64,000 nt of DNA from JACVRN01 sp963715565 (GCA_963715565.1 OY970256.1:1798001-1862000), one strand, 5' to 3'. Shown: positions 35,083 through 44,568, counted from the stretch's first letter. Made by a program: numbers and translations. Notes: generated by a model from the letters alone, not told the origin.

Positions 35083-36372
35083 TTACAAAAACTTTCCGAT
35101 GTCGCGACGGTAGTGCATGCCGTCCCAGTTAATCAATGCGACTGTAGAGTAACAGCGTTCGAGCGCGCCCGCGAGCGTGCCGTCCGTGGCCGTCACGCCT
35201 AGGACGCGCCCGCCAGCAGTAATCCATTCGCCCGCATCATTGCGTGCCGTTCCGGCATGAAAGACGTGTACGCCCGCCTGTTGAGCCGCGCGTTCAAGAC
35301 CTGTGATTATTGCTCCCGTCTCCGGCTTTGATGGATAGCCGCGCGCGGCCAGGACCACACAGGCTGAAGCTTCGTCGCTCCACCTGACCGGGACTGTGGC
35401 TAAACCTTCACCACGCGCCACCGCTTCAAAGATGTCTACGAGGTCACTTTCTAGACGCACTAGAATCGCCTGCGTTTCCGGGTCGCCGAACCTGACATTG
35501 TATTCGAGCACGCGCGCGCCGTCCGGTGTCAACATCAAGCCTATAAAGAGCACGCCACGGAAGGGAAAGCCCTCGCGGCGCGCTCCTTCAAGGGTCGGCT
35601 CGACGATTTCCCGCTTGATGCGACGGAGCGTTTCCGTGTCGAGCACGTCCCTGTTTGTGATTGCGCCCATGCCGCCTGTGTTCGGGCCTCGGTCGCCTTC
35701 GCCCACGCGCTTGTGGTCGCGCGCGGGAGGCATCAACGCGTAATCGCGACCGTCTGAGAAAAGCAGCAGCGAGGCTTCGCGGCCTTCGAGCGCTTCTTCG
35801 ATGACGATGCGGCGCGCGGCCTCAGCGCCGACCGCGCCTTCCTTCATCATGTCTATGACGGCACGCTCGGCTTCCGCGCGCGAGCGTGCCACGACCACTC
35901 CCTTGCCCGCCGCCAGCCCGTCGGCTTTGACGACAACAGAACTATCTTCCGGGCCGAACTCGCCACGGCGCAAGACCTCAAGCGCTTCGTCCGGGGAATG
36001 GGCCACGCGGTAGCGTGCGGTCGGAATGTTGTTGCGCGCCATGAAATCTTTGGCGAAGGCTTTGCTCGCTTCAAGCTCTGCGGCATGCGCGCGCGGCCCG
36101 GCAATCAGAAGACCGCGCTCCTCAAACTCGTCAACGATGCCTGCCGCGAGCGGCGCTTCTCCGCCGACGATGGTGAGATCGATTCTCTGCTCCTCGGCAA
36201 ACTCTGCGAGCGCGCGTGTGTCGGTTGCGTTGATGGAAACGGATTGTGCAAGGGTTGCTATTCCGGCGTTGCCGGGCGCGCACAGGATTTCAACTTCGCG
36301 GCGCGCTCCTTTTTGTAGCGCCCACGCAAGCGCGTGCTCGCGCCCGCCAGAGCCTATGACAAGAAGTTTCAT
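35083..36372 (-). CDS. purD: Phosphoribosylamine-glycine ligase
   Basis: A 429-residue ATP-grasp enzyme of purine synthesis. The N-terminal nucleotide-binding MKLLVIGSGGREHALAWALQ, the PGNAGIA segment, VVKADGLAAGKGVVVA for ATP binding and LEYNVRFGDPETQAILVRLE with metal ligands are all present. The ATG at 36372 starts the family motif; an in-frame ATG 9 codons earlier is less likely. Length is normal. Confidence 0.96.
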   Translation of the reverse strand: MKLLVIGSGGREHALAWALQKGARREVEILCAPGNAGIATLAQSVSINATDTRALAEFAEEQRIDLTIVGGEAPLAAGIVDEFEERGLLIAGPRAHAAELEASKAFAKDFMARNNIPTARYRVAHSPDEALEVLRRGEFGPEDSSVVVKADGLAAGKGVVVARSRAEAERAVIDMMKEGAVGAEAARRIVIEEALEGREASLLLFSDGRDYALMPPARDHKRVGEGDRGPNTGGMGAITNRDVLDTETLRRIKREIVEPTLEGARREGFPFRGVLFIGLMLTPDGARVLEYNVRFGDPETQAILVRLESDLVDIFEAVARGEGLATVPVRWSDEASACVVLAARGYPSKPETGAIITGLERAAQQAGVHVFHAGTARNDAGEWITAGGRVLGVTATDGTLAGALERCYSTVALINWDGMHYRRDIGKFL

Positions 36373-36511
36373 TCGAGCTTGCGCCTTCACGCTACGCATC
36401 TACGGGGTTTTGTAATCCGGTCAGTGAAACTTGAGAGGCGGATGCTCCCACTTCGACGGCGTGGCTGTCAAGCGTGCGTGATTTTTAAGTTTGAATTTAG
36501 ACGGCTAGACC

Positions 36512-36540
36512 TTGACACATATTTGTGACAGATGTACTTT
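36512..36540 (+). promoter_or_regulatory. Possible promoter for the zinc-ribbon gene
   Basis: TTGACA (36512-36517), a 17-base spacer and TACTTT (36535-36540). The -35 is consensus, the -10 is weak. It would leave a leader of about 240 bases with no recognised element, ending in GAGGGGGATTTCAAA before the ATG at 36791. Confidence 0.5.
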
Positions 36541-36790
36541 GTCGGGGTCAATCTTGGTCGCTTCAGGCTTTGTGGCAGTCGCGTATACACACCAAGCCCA
36601 ACGCATACCTGAGAGACGGCGGTATGAGACGCATCATGCTGTCTTAGCAGCCGAGGCTTTCCGACGAGTTCCCTCGCAATTTCTGACGACCAAAAATTAT
36701 CTGGCCGCGCTCTGAGGTGGACCTAAAGCGCCTCACCCTGCTAATGCCCGGCCAGTCGCGAGCGCACCATCCGGTGAGGGGGATTTCAAA

Positions 36791-37168
36791 ATGGCACAAA
36801 CAGAGGTCACAGCCGGCTCGAATGGCAAATGGACGCATTCGGAGACGGAGTTCGACGATCGCATGATTAAATGCGTGGATTGCGGGGAGAGTTTTACCTG
36901 GACCGCCGGTGAACAACTCTTCTTTCAGGACAAGGGATTGAGGAACGAGCCCAAACGCTGCAAGCCCTGCAAGCAGGCCAAGAACGAGCGGCTCGCGGCG
37001 ATTGCCGCGGCACAGGCTTCGGGCGTGCGCCAGCGCATAGAGGTTTCGGTGCAGTGCGCGCAGTGTGGTCAGCAGACGACCGTTCCCTTTTATCCCTCGC
37101 AGGGCCGCCCGGTTTACTGTCGCTCCTGCTTTCTGGCAGGCCGTGTGCCGGACGCCAGCGCCGTCTGA
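36791..37168 (+). CDS. Double zinc-ribbon protein
   Basis: A 125-residue protein with ribbon 1 (CVDCGESFTW...CKPCKQ, zf-trcl-like, about residues 28-62) and ribbon 2 (CAQCGQQTTVPF...CRSCF, about 89-115). The same two ribbons in the same order occur in 13880-14179, which shares the GRPVxCxxCF end; this copy has a longer N-terminus and an Ala-rich linker. Function unknown. It is followed by a strong bidirectional hairpin. Confidence 0.85.
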   Translation: MAQTEVTAGSNGKWTHSETEFDDRMIKCVDCGESFTWTAGEQLFFQDKGLRNEPKRCKPCKQAKNERLAAIAAAQASGVRQRIEVSVQCAQCGQQTTVPFYPSQGRPVYCRSCFLAGRVPDASAV

Positions 37169-37233
37169 CCGTTGACGCGAACGATACGAACTATTTTTTC
37201 TTTCAGCCGCTAACAACCCGATTACCCAAACGA

Positions 37234-37282
37234 CGAGCCACGGCGAGCACGAGATACTATGTTCTCTGCTCGCCGTGGCTCG
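37234..37282. terminator. Bidirectional hairpin between convergent genes
   Basis: CGAGCCACGGCGAGCA (37234-37249) and its perfect complement (37267-37282) around 17 bases. It lies between the zinc-ribbon gene and the minus-strand permease, both ending here. Confidence 0.82.
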
Positions 37283-37305
37283 AACGCTTTCTGCAAGCCA
37301 CAAAA

Positions 37306-39309
37306 CTATCCGCCGACGTGAACCACAGGGCGACGCTGCGGGTCTTTCTCTGCCTGACGCAGGACTTCGTGCGTGGTCGGCGCGGTGTCGCCCTCGCCGA
37401 ACGCTATGTACTTGAAGACGTAGGCCAGTGGATTACCTTCGCTCCAACCGAAGTAAGCGTGCGGGAGTCTCCCCGTCTTGTCCCGTAGATAAAGCAGGAA
37501 GGCCGCGATGGCGTTGGGCACGGCGGGGCTTTCCGTACGTAGAATCCTGAAGCCGTCCACGTAATCGCCCGCTATCTTGAGCACGCCCGAGAACTCGGAA
37601 GCATCACTTGGGCTTACTTCGAAGAAGATGACAGGCTCGCTATTGGGAATGTGATTGTCTTCGCGCTTCTCTTTTTCTTTCAATTCATATTCGAGCGCGT
37701 CGCCACGATCGCGACGGTTGGCGACGATGCGAATCGTGCCCACGCTCGCATCCTCGATAATCTTCTTCGCCTTATCGTCCAGCTCTACTTTCCTCACACG
37801 CAGCTCGGTCGTGCGCCAGACGCGCGAGAACAAAGAGGTAAAGATAATCGCGCCGATAAAGAACGAAGCAATCTTGATGCCTTCGGGTCGTTCGATGATG
37901 TTGACGACGGTGGTGTAGGCGAAGACAAGGGCAATCAGTAGAAACACCCACCACGGGCCGCCCTTGCGCCTGACCGAAAGCGTGACGGCGATGGCCGCCG
38001 AAGTCATCAGGACCAGCACGCCCGTCGCGTAAGCTCCGCCCTGCGCGTCCACGTCGGCCTTGAAGATGATGGTGACGGCAAAGGCAATGATGGTGAAGAC
38101 GATGACTAGGGGCCGTGTGGCGCTGGCCCACTGCGGAGCCATGCCGTAACGCGGCAGGTAACGCGGGACGATGTTCAGAAGACCTGCCATCGCCGAAGCT
38201 CCCGCGAACCAGAGAATCAGGATGGTGGAAATATCGTAAGCCGTGCCGAACAGGTCGCCGAAGTAGTTGTGTGCGAGATAAGCGAGCGCGCGCCCGTTGG
38301 CTTTTCCGCCTTCCTCAAATTCATGAGCGGGAATCAGGAGCGTGGTGGCGAAACTGCTCGCAATCAAATAGACGCTCATGATGAGCGCGGCGGTGCGCAG
38401 GAGCTTGCGCGTATTTTTAATCCGGCTTTCCAGGAGTCGCTGCGCGCTAGGCTTAATCTGTAGCCCGCTCCGAGTGGTGTGAATATCTTCCAGTTCCTCT
38501 TCGGTCAAATCCTTGTCGCCTTTGACGAGCGGCATCACCGCCACGCCCGTCTCGAAACCGGAAAGCCCGAGCGCCAGCTTCGGAAACAGAAGCAGCGAGA
38601 CGCCTATGATGAGGAATGGATTGCCATGAACCCTGGGGTGACTGAAGAGCGCCGTTTTCCACTCGGGCAGGTGTTCCGGGTGCATCACGATGGCGTACAA
38701 CGCTACGGAGACGACCACCAGATTCAGCAACAGGTATATCGTGACGAGTAGGACCGCGATGCCTATGGCTTCTTTGAAGCCCTTGAGAAAGATGGCGGCG
38801 AGCACGGCAATCAGAAAGAGCGTCACGCCGACCGGGTGTTCAAGAAAGGGCGCGTATCTTTCCGTGAAAGGATTTTCGATGACGTGTGCCGTGGCGTCAG
38901 CCGCCGAGAGCGTGATGGTGATGATGAAGTCTGTGGCGACGAACCCCAGTAGGACGAGCACAAAGAGCTTGCCCTTCCAGCGCGACAGCAGGTGCTCAAG
39001 CATCGAGATGGAGCCTTCGCCGTGCGGGCTCTCTTCTGCGACGCGGCTGTAGATGGGAAGTGCACCGAAGAGTGTGAGTAGAACAAGGACCAGTGTGGCG
39101 ATGGGCGAGAGCGCCTGCGCTGCGAGGAAAGCGATACCGGGTTGATAGCCGAGCGTGGAAAAATAGTCCACACCTGTTAAGCACATCACCTTCCACCAGG
39201 AATGCTGGTGGTGCTGGCCTTCCCGCTCGTGCGGCCCTTCTACCTCCCCGACCCCGCTGAAAAACCAAAGCCTGAAACGCCTTTTCAATCTGGTTTGCAG
39301 GATTGCCAT
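37306..39309 (-). CDS. APC-superfamily permease, riboswitch-controlled copy (probable KimA-like potassium transporter)
   Basis: A 667-residue membrane protein: about 12 hydrophobic segments (to about 500) and a C-terminal cytoplasmic domain of about 160 residues. WWKVMCLTGVDYFSTLGYQP and EESPHGEGSISMLEHLLSRW mark the APC fold. Family members are often labelled amino-acid transporters. The c-di-AMP riboswitch in its leader suggests potassium uptake, as for KimA (formerly YdaO). A close paralogue is encoded just upstream. The ATG at 39309 has GGGGTGA 8 bases upstream and matches the paralogue's start; the frame is open further. Confidence 0.85.
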   Translation of the reverse strand: MAILQTRLKRRFRLWFFSGVGEVEGPHEREGQHHQHSWWKVMCLTGVDYFSTLGYQPGIAFLAAQALSPIATLVLVLLTLFGALPIYSRVAEESPHGEGSISMLEHLLSRWKGKLFVLVLLGFVATDFIITITLSAADATAHVIENPFTERYAPFLEHPVGVTLFLIAVLAAIFLKGFKEAIGIAVLLVTIYLLLNLVVVSVALYAIVMHPEHLPEWKTALFSHPRVHGNPFLIIGVSLLLFPKLALGLSGFETGVAVMPLVKGDKDLTEEELEDIHTTRSGLQIKPSAQRLLESRIKNTRKLLRTAALIMSVYLIASSFATTLLIPAHEFEEGGKANGRALAYLAHNYFGDLFGTAYDISTILILWFAGASAMAGLLNIVPRYLPRYGMAPQWASATRPLVIVFTIIAFAVTIIFKADVDAQGGAYATGVLVLMTSAAIAVTLSVRRKGGPWWVFLLIALVFAYTTVVNIIERPEGIKIASFFIGAIIFTSLFSRVWRTTELRVRKVELDDKAKKIIEDASVGTIRIVANRRDRGDALEYELKEKEKREDNHIPNSEPVIFFEVSPSDASEFSGVLKIAGDYVDGFRILRTESPAVPNAIAAFLLYLRDKTGRLPHAYFGWSEGNPLAYVFKYIAFGEGDTAPTTHEVLRQAEKDPQRRPVVHVGG

Positions 39310-39420
39310 TTTCAGACTCACCCCTTTGATTTGTTCTGCCTTGCGGGCGTCGGCTGCGCAAAATAGAAAAGCCACCAAGCGCGTACGGTTCTCCCGACAC
39401 ACTTAGTGGTTTAGGCAAGA

Positions 39421-39635
39421 CGGAAATAGCTGTGGCTATCTCTTCCGTTTATACCTACGAGGTTAGCTGACGGGCTCGGACTCGGAAGTGTCCTACGTGA
39501 TGTGACCGGCGGCTCTCTCTTAAAGCAGCTCGTGTCTCACGATGCGCCCCGTGCCAAAAAGTGTGGCAGTGGTTCCCCCGCGTTGCCCGCCCCGCTCTTT
39601 GTTCGAGCATCGGTGCGAGCATCTTCGGCAGACAG
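39421..39635 (-). promoter_or_regulatory. Cyclic di-AMP (ydaO/yuaA) riboswitch
   Basis: The leader transcript contains the conserved ydaO blocks in order: GCCGAAG (about 39621-39630), GGGGGAACC (39571-39579), GGGGCGCATC (canonical GGGGUGAAUC) and CCCGTCAGCTAACCTCGTAG (39456-39475). UGCC at the 5' side can pair with GGUA at the 3' side to close P1. An expression-platform hairpin (39421-39447, CGGAA...ATAGC CACA GCTAT...TTCCG) follows and is probably the terminator formed when c-di-AMP is bound. Known members turn off potassium-uptake genes when c-di-AMP is high. The match is by eye. Confidence 0.88.
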
Positions 39636-39652
39636 ATTTTCAACGAGCGGAT

Positions 39653-39680
39653 ATTATGCCCGCTCAGCAATTAATGCAAC
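39653..39680 (-). promoter_or_regulatory. Probable promoter of the riboswitch-controlled permease
   Basis: GTTGCA (39675-39680) and CATAAT (39653-39658) with a 16-base spacer, just beyond the stop of the upstream paralogue and about 20 bases before the riboswitch aptamer. Confidence 0.5.
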
Positions 39681-39689
39681 CCGGCATTA

Positions 39690-41705
39690 TCAACCGCCGA
39701 CGTGAACCGTGGGCCTGCGCTCGGGGTCTTTCTCAGCCTGACGCAAGACCTCGTGCGCGGTCGGCGCGGTGTCGCCTTCACCGAACGCGATGTACTTCAG
39801 TAGATAAGCCAGTGGATTCCCTTCGCTCCAACCGAAATAGACGTGCGGGAGTTTCCCGGTCTTGTCCCGCAGATAAAGCAGGAAGGCCGCGATGGCGTTC
39901 GGAACTGCCGGACTCTCCGTCCTGAGAACCCTGTAGCCGTCAACGTACTCGCCGTGGATTTTCAGCACGTCGGCAAATTCGGAAGCATCCGAGGGGCTCA
40001 CTTCAAAGAAGATGACAGGCTCGCTCGCGGGGATGTGGTTGTCATCGCGCTTCTCTTTTTCTTTCAACTGATATTCAAGCGCGTCGCCACGGTCGCAGCG
40101 ATTGGCGACGATGCGAATCGTGCCCTTGCTCGCCTCGTTGATTATCTCCTTGGCGCTGTCGTCGAGGATGACCTGCTTGACCCTCAGCTCGGTCGTGCGC
40201 CAGACGCGCGAGAACAAAGAGGTGAAGACAATCGCGCCGATAAAGAACGAGGCAATCTTGATGCCTTCGGGTTGCTCTATGATGTTAACGACGGTCGTGT
40301 AGACAAAGACCAGTGAGATAAGCAGGAACGCCCACCACATCTTTTGTCCTTTGCGCCGCGCCGAAAGCGTGACGGCGATGGCCGCCGAAGTCATCAAGGC
40401 CAAGACGCCCGTCGCGTAAGCTCCACCTTGCTCGTCCACGTCGGCCTTGAAAAGAATCGTGACGGCGAAACAGACCAGCGTCAGCACGAGCGTCAGGGGA
40501 CGCGTGGCCCTGGCCCACTCCGGGGCCATGCCGTAACGCGGCAGGTAACGCGGGATGATGTTCAAAAGTCCGGCCAGCGCGGAAGAACCGGCGAACCAGA
40601 GAATGGAGATGGTGCTCAGGTCGTAAATTGTACCGAAGATGTCGCCCAGATAATGATGCGCCAGATAGGCGAGTGCGCGCCCGTTCGCTTCTCCGGCCTC
40701 CTGCGTGGCGGTCTCCGGTTGAAACGCTTCGGGCGGGATCAGCATCGTCGTGATGATGCTGCTGGCAATGAGAAGCACGCTCATGATGAGAGCAGCCGTC
40801 ATCAGGAGCTTGCGTGTGTTCCGTATGCGCCCTTCCAGAAGTTGCTGTGCTGTGGGCTCTATCTTCCAGCCGCTGCGCGTCGTGTGAATGTCTTCGAGGT
40901 CTTTCTCCGTCAACTCCTTGTCGCCCTTGACGAGCGGCATCACGACCACGCCCGTCTCGAAACCGGAGAGACCCAGTGCGAGCTTCGGGAACAGAATCAG
41001 CGCGGCCCCAATCATCATGAACGGATTCCTGTAGTTCTGGAAAAGCGCGAACTTCCAGTTGGCTAATTTATCCGGGTGCGTCGCTATCTCGTAGAAGCCG
41101 ACCCCGATGACTATGAGATTGAGCAGGATGTAGACGGCGACGATGATGATGGCGATGCCGATGGCCTCTTTGAAGCCCTTGAGAAAGACCCCGCCGAGCG
41201 CCGCAATCAAAAAGAGCGTGAGCGCGACGCGGTGATGCAGGAAGGTCGGCGCATAAGGATTTTCGATGACGTGCGCCGTGGCGTCAGCCGCAGAAAGCGT
41301 GATGGTGATAATAAAACTGGTCGCCGCGAACCCGAGCAGGCAGAGCACAAAGAGCTTGCCCTTCCAGCGCGACAGCAAATTTTCCAGCATCGAGATGGAG
41401 CCGTCGCCATGCGGGCTCTCCTCCGCGACGCGGTTGTACATGGGGAGCGCGCCGAAGAGTGTGAGCAGCACAAGGACCAGCGTGGCAATGGGCGAGAGAG
41501 CGCCTGCGGCCAGGAAGGCTATGCCGGGCTGATAACCGAGCGTGGAGAAATAGTCCACGCCTGTCAGGCACATCACCTTCCACCAAGGGTGCTGTTGATG
41601 CTGGCCTTCCCGCTCGTGCGGCCCTTCCGGTTCCTTGATTCCTTTAAATAGCCAAAGCTTGAAGCGCCTTTTCGATCTAGTCATCGAGGCCATTGTGCGG
41701 CTCAC
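39690..41705 (-). CDS. APC-superfamily permease (paralogue of 37306-39309)
   Basis: A 671-residue membrane protein closely similar along its whole length to the next gene, including HPWWKVMCLTGVDYFSTLGY, EESPHGDGSISMLENLLSRW, HTTRSGWKIEPTAQQLLEGR and the C-terminal GWSEGNPLAYLLKYIAFGEG. It shares the TM fold and cytoplasmic tail and probably the substrate. The two are in tandem, so a local duplication is likely. Its leader lacks the c-di-AMP riboswitch blocks and carries a different GC-rich hairpin. Starts at Met5 or Met8 are also possible. Confidence 0.85.
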   Translation of the reverse strand: MSRTMASMTRSKRRFKLWLFKGIKEPEGPHEREGQHQQHPWWKVMCLTGVDYFSTLGYQPGIAFLAAGALSPIATLVLVLLTLFGALPMYNRVAEESPHGDGSISMLENLLSRWKGKLFVLCLLGFAATSFIITITLSAADATAHVIENPYAPTFLHHRVALTLFLIAALGGVFLKGFKEAIGIAIIIVAVYILLNLIVIGVGFYEIATHPDKLANWKFALFQNYRNPFMMIGAALILFPKLALGLSGFETGVVVMPLVKGDKELTEKDLEDIHTTRSGWKIEPTAQQLLEGRIRNTRKLLMTAALIMSVLLIASSIITTMLIPPEAFQPETATQEAGEANGRALAYLAHHYLGDIFGTIYDLSTISILWFAGSSALAGLLNIIPRYLPRYGMAPEWARATRPLTLVLTLVCFAVTILFKADVDEQGGAYATGVLALMTSAAIAVTLSARRKGQKMWWAFLLISLVFVYTTVVNIIEQPEGIKIASFFIGAIVFTSLFSRVWRTTELRVKQVILDDSAKEIINEASKGTIRIVANRCDRGDALEYQLKEKEKRDDNHIPASEPVIFFEVSPSDASEFADVLKIHGEYVDGYRVLRTESPAVPNAIAAFLLYLRDKTGKLPHVYFGWSEGNPLAYLLKYIAFGEGDTAPTAHEVLRQAEKDPERRPTVHVGG

Positions 41706-41897
41706 AAAACAGAGTGAAGTCCCTCTGTCTCCTCTCTTAGATGAAGTGAGAAGTCCACAAGCTTTCTATCTCGAATGGGGGACGCGATCCGTAAATTCTG
41801 AGACCGTTCGGCGTATAGTAAGACGATTTCAGAGAAAGTCAATCGAAGAATCGCAAAGGGCTGTCGGCCACACGAAAGGTGCGTTTTAAAATTAAGC

Positions 41898-41925
41898 GGG
41901 CGGGAGCCTCCCACTGCCCCCGCCC
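41898..41925 (-). terminator. Terminator-like hairpin in the leader of the upstream permease
   Basis: On the minus strand GGGCGGG (41919-41925) pairs with CCCGCCC (41898-41904), followed by GCTTAATTTT. It may end the matrixin-gene transcript or act as an attenuator for the permease. The rest of 41706-42073 holds another stem-rich stretch (41930-41990) but no recognised gene or riboswitch. Confidence 0.6.
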
Positions 41926-42073
41926 TAAGGCCACGTGTCCTCACCCCACGCGACCACTTCGTCCACCGGGGAGGTGAACGCAAGCCGGATTATGCACAAC
42001 TCGGCCTCAACTTTCAACTCTTTACGGTAAGGTTTCAGTTTCAAATAAAAGTCACCGCAGAGACGCCGATGGG

Positions 42074-42177
42074 AAGGCAAAAGGCAAAAGGTAAAAGGCA
42101 AAAGTCAGGGGAAGCCACATTTAATTAAAAGTGGTTCTCCGCCTCACTTTTGCCTTTTACCTTTTGCCTTTTGCCTT
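42074..42177. repeat. Intergenic word-repeat palindrome (AAAGGCA type)
   Basis: Arms 42074-42105 and 42146-42177 are perfectly complementary over 32 bp, made of AAGGCAAA/AAGGTAAA words. The centre has TTAATTAAAA. It touches the stop of the matrixin gene. Confidence 0.95.
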
Positions 42178-42180
42178 GTT

Positions 42181-44271
42181 TTAAGGCGTGATGGCAAGCT
42201 CCGTTTTGTTGCTCTCTTTGCCGTCGGCGATGAGACGGAAATCCCTTGTGCCTGCCAGCGCAGCTTCAGTGGGCAGCACGATGACAACACGGTCGAGGCC
42301 GGGAAAATCCTCCACGGGCGAGACCCCTTCGACATCGCATGCGAGACCGCCAAGCTCTGCCGTGAGTTGAGAAGCGTTGCGCAGGCCCGTGCCGAAAATG
42401 ATGATGCGCGTGCGCGGGTCTAGCCGCGTCGCATCGCCGATCTCAAAGCTGAAAGGTCCGGGCAGCATCGTCTCTTCATTAAAGGCCAGGGCCAATCCTT
42501 CGCCCGAACCATTCTGCGTAAACAGAGCGGGCTGCGCGCGCGTAATCTCAACACTCGTGCGGGCCGCGACTTCACCGCCATTCATAACTTCCACGAGCGC
42601 CGTTCCGGCGGTCGCTTCTTCAGGAATCTGAAAGCCTACGCGCGTACGCTTGACGAAGGTGAGCGGCGCGGAAACAGTCATCCCGTTTGAGAGCGTGAGG
42701 TTCACAGTGGTCGCGCCAAGCTCAAGGGGCAACTGCACGCCCGCGCGCTCTGCGTCCTCGTCCTCGGCGTTAAAATCTTCTTCACTCAACTCTGCGCCGG
42801 AGACAACGGCCAGACTTCCGGCGGCGAGTGCGTTCCCCGCAGCTTCCGGCACAGCAGCCGGAGCAATAAACGTCTGCTCGTTAGTGGTCTGCTCTGCAAC
42901 GGCCTGCGCGCCCGCGCCGTCTACAGTCAAAGCGCCCGCGATGTAGCTCACTTCGCCCGTCGTAGCTTGCAGCCGCAAGCTGTAGTCGCCTGCGGGCGCT
43001 CCGGCATTCACAACCACGTCAAAGCTGATGACGGAAAGCGAGCCGTCCAGCTCCTGCTCGACCACGCTCGCCGGATTGATAGTGATGAAAGGCGAAGTCG
43101 AAGCGATGCCGCCCTCCGGAATTTCACGCAGGTTGATGCGGTCGCCGCCCACATAGACCGTGTAGGTGCGTCCCGCAGCGACGGGCGCGCTGATGGTCGA
43201 AAGATGTCCGTTCAAGCCTACCAGTGAAGCGTTGAAGGTTGTGCGCTCGTCAACGGGCAGTTGCGCATTCAACGTCGTAGCCTGTCCGGCAGCCACGCCG
43301 ACCTGCCCAATCTCGATGGTGCGAAAGGCCACTGGCGGAGCGTCTGCCAAACCGGCGTACGCGCCGTTCTGCGAGGCGATTTCGGAAGCGAACACGGGGC
43401 CGTCCAGAGGCTCGGCCATGACGCGATAGTTACCGGGCAGCAAGCCGTCTATGCGGTACGCGCCGTTTATTAAAGTGATGTTGCTGGCGATGACGCGGCC
43501 CGTCGTAGCTTCTTCGGCCCAGACGTTTGCGCCGAAGGCGGGCGCGCCCGTTGTGGTCGTGATGCTGCCCGCGATTGCGCCGCGCGCGTCCGTGCCGGGA
43601 CGCAGGCCATAGATGGCGCGTGCGCCCGCGCGGTCGTCGTCCGAAAGAGTCCGCTGGCTGGAAGCGGCGACGGTATAGATGCCGTTCTTGCCCTGTCGCG
43701 GTTGCATGGTCGAAGCTGTCGCGCCTGAATGCTCAAGGCCGAGTAGATGACCTATCTCGTGTGTGAAAGTTGCTTCGAGATCGAATGTGCCGGGCGTGCC
43801 GTCGGAAGAAAATTGCTGACGCGGATTGAGAACAATGTCTGCTTCGGTGATGCCGCCGGTCTCTGTGAAAAAGACGCGCGTGCGTCCGGCCATCTCGGCT
43901 GCCGCGCCCGCAAACGGCGCGACGTTATCGGGCGTGTGCGCGATGGTGATGAGACTCGTGCGGTCGCCGCTTGTCCCCGCAGGGCTGATGGAGAGCGCAT
44001 TTGAAGCAGTCTCTACAAATTGAACATTCGCGGCATCGGACCAGTGCGCGAGCGCGCGACGCAGTGCGCCCGTGACGTCGCTTCCTGCTTTGATGTTCGT
44101 TGGCGGATTAGAGAGCGATGACGAGAAGGCGACCGTGATGGTGTTGCCCGGCCATTTGATTTGAACGGCGCTGGTGGTGTCTCTGAATTGCAGGGCATAA
44201 GCGTGAGCGCGAATCTGCGCCGCGTGAATCAACGCGACCATCAGAAATAAAGATGTCAGAACGCGCCGCAT
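42181..44271 (-). CDS. Secreted matrixin-family metalloprotease with C-terminal acidobacterial-type domain
   Basis: A 696-residue secreted protein. A signal peptide (MRRVLTSLFLMVALIHAAQI) is followed by a matrixin catalytic domain with zinc site His171, His175, His181 (HEIGHLLGLEHS), Glu172 and a Met-turn at Met189 (ASTMQP). A carboxypeptidase-regulatory-like beta-sandwich follows (GAIAGSITTTTGAPAFGANV), then repeats, and a C-terminal domain (IIFGTGLRNASQ, VIVLPTEAALAGTRDFRLIA) like the TIGR03437 domain of secreted acidobacterial proteins. It should degrade extracellular protein. The gene is followed by a palindromic repeat. Confidence 0.88.
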   Translation of the reverse strand: MRRVLTSLFLMVALIHAAQIRAHAYALQFRDTTSAVQIKWPGNTITVAFSSSLSNPPTNIKAGSDVTGALRRALAHWSDAANVQFVETASNALSISPAGTSGDRTSLITIAHTPDNVAPFAGAAAEMAGRTRVFFTETGGITEADIVLNPRQQFSSDGTPGTFDLEATFTHEIGHLLGLEHSGATASTMQPRQGKNGIYTVAASSQRTLSDDDRAGARAIYGLRPGTDARGAIAGSITTTTGAPAFGANVWAEEATTGRVIASNITLINGAYRIDGLLPGNYRVMAEPLDGPVFASEIASQNGAYAGLADAPPVAFRTIEIGQVGVAAGQATTLNAQLPVDERTTFNASLVGLNGHLSTISAPVAAGRTYTVYVGGDRINLREIPEGGIASTSPFITINPASVVEQELDGSLSVISFDVVVNAGAPAGDYSLRLQATTGEVSYIAGALTVDGAGAQAVAEQTTNEQTFIAPAAVPEAAGNALAAGSLAVVSGAELSEEDFNAEDEDAERAGVQLPLELGATTVNLTLSNGMTVSAPLTFVKRTRVGFQIPEEATAGTALVEVMNGGEVAARTSVEITRAQPALFTQNGSGEGLALAFNEETMLPGPFSFEIGDATRLDPRTRIIIFGTGLRNASQLTAELGGLACDVEGVSPVEDFPGLDRVVIVLPTEAALAGTRDFRLIADGKESNKTELAITP

Positions 44272-44568
44272 TTGCTCCCCCCAGCCGTTTCCATAGAGCC
44301 GTCAAAGAATACTTTACAACAAGGAAGCTGATTGCAACGAACGGGCCACGCGAGCCTGAGGTCGCCGCGTGCGCTTTTTTAATCACCCACGGCTTCCCCG
44401 TTAGTTCCCTTAAATTCAATCATCGTATGACGTTAATGCGCGCCGCACAGAGAGCGCCCGTGGTCGTCAGTATCAAAGATGCGCGAAAGCCCTAGTGGGC
44501 TTCGGCTGCATTAAATAAATACGCCGCAAGGACAACGCACACACTTAATTAAACTCTTCTGAAGGTAG

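Noticed and set aside
36644..37303. 219-codon minus-strand frame opposite the zinc-ribbon gene
   Set aside because: The plus-strand frame has four CxxC pairs and a ribosome-binding site; the minus frame runs through the terminator hairpin and has no recognisable motif.
41706..42073. c-di-AMP riboswitch in the leader of the first permease copy
   Set aside because: None of the ydaO core blocks (GTCAGCTAACCTCG, GCCGAA, GGGGGAACC) could be found there.
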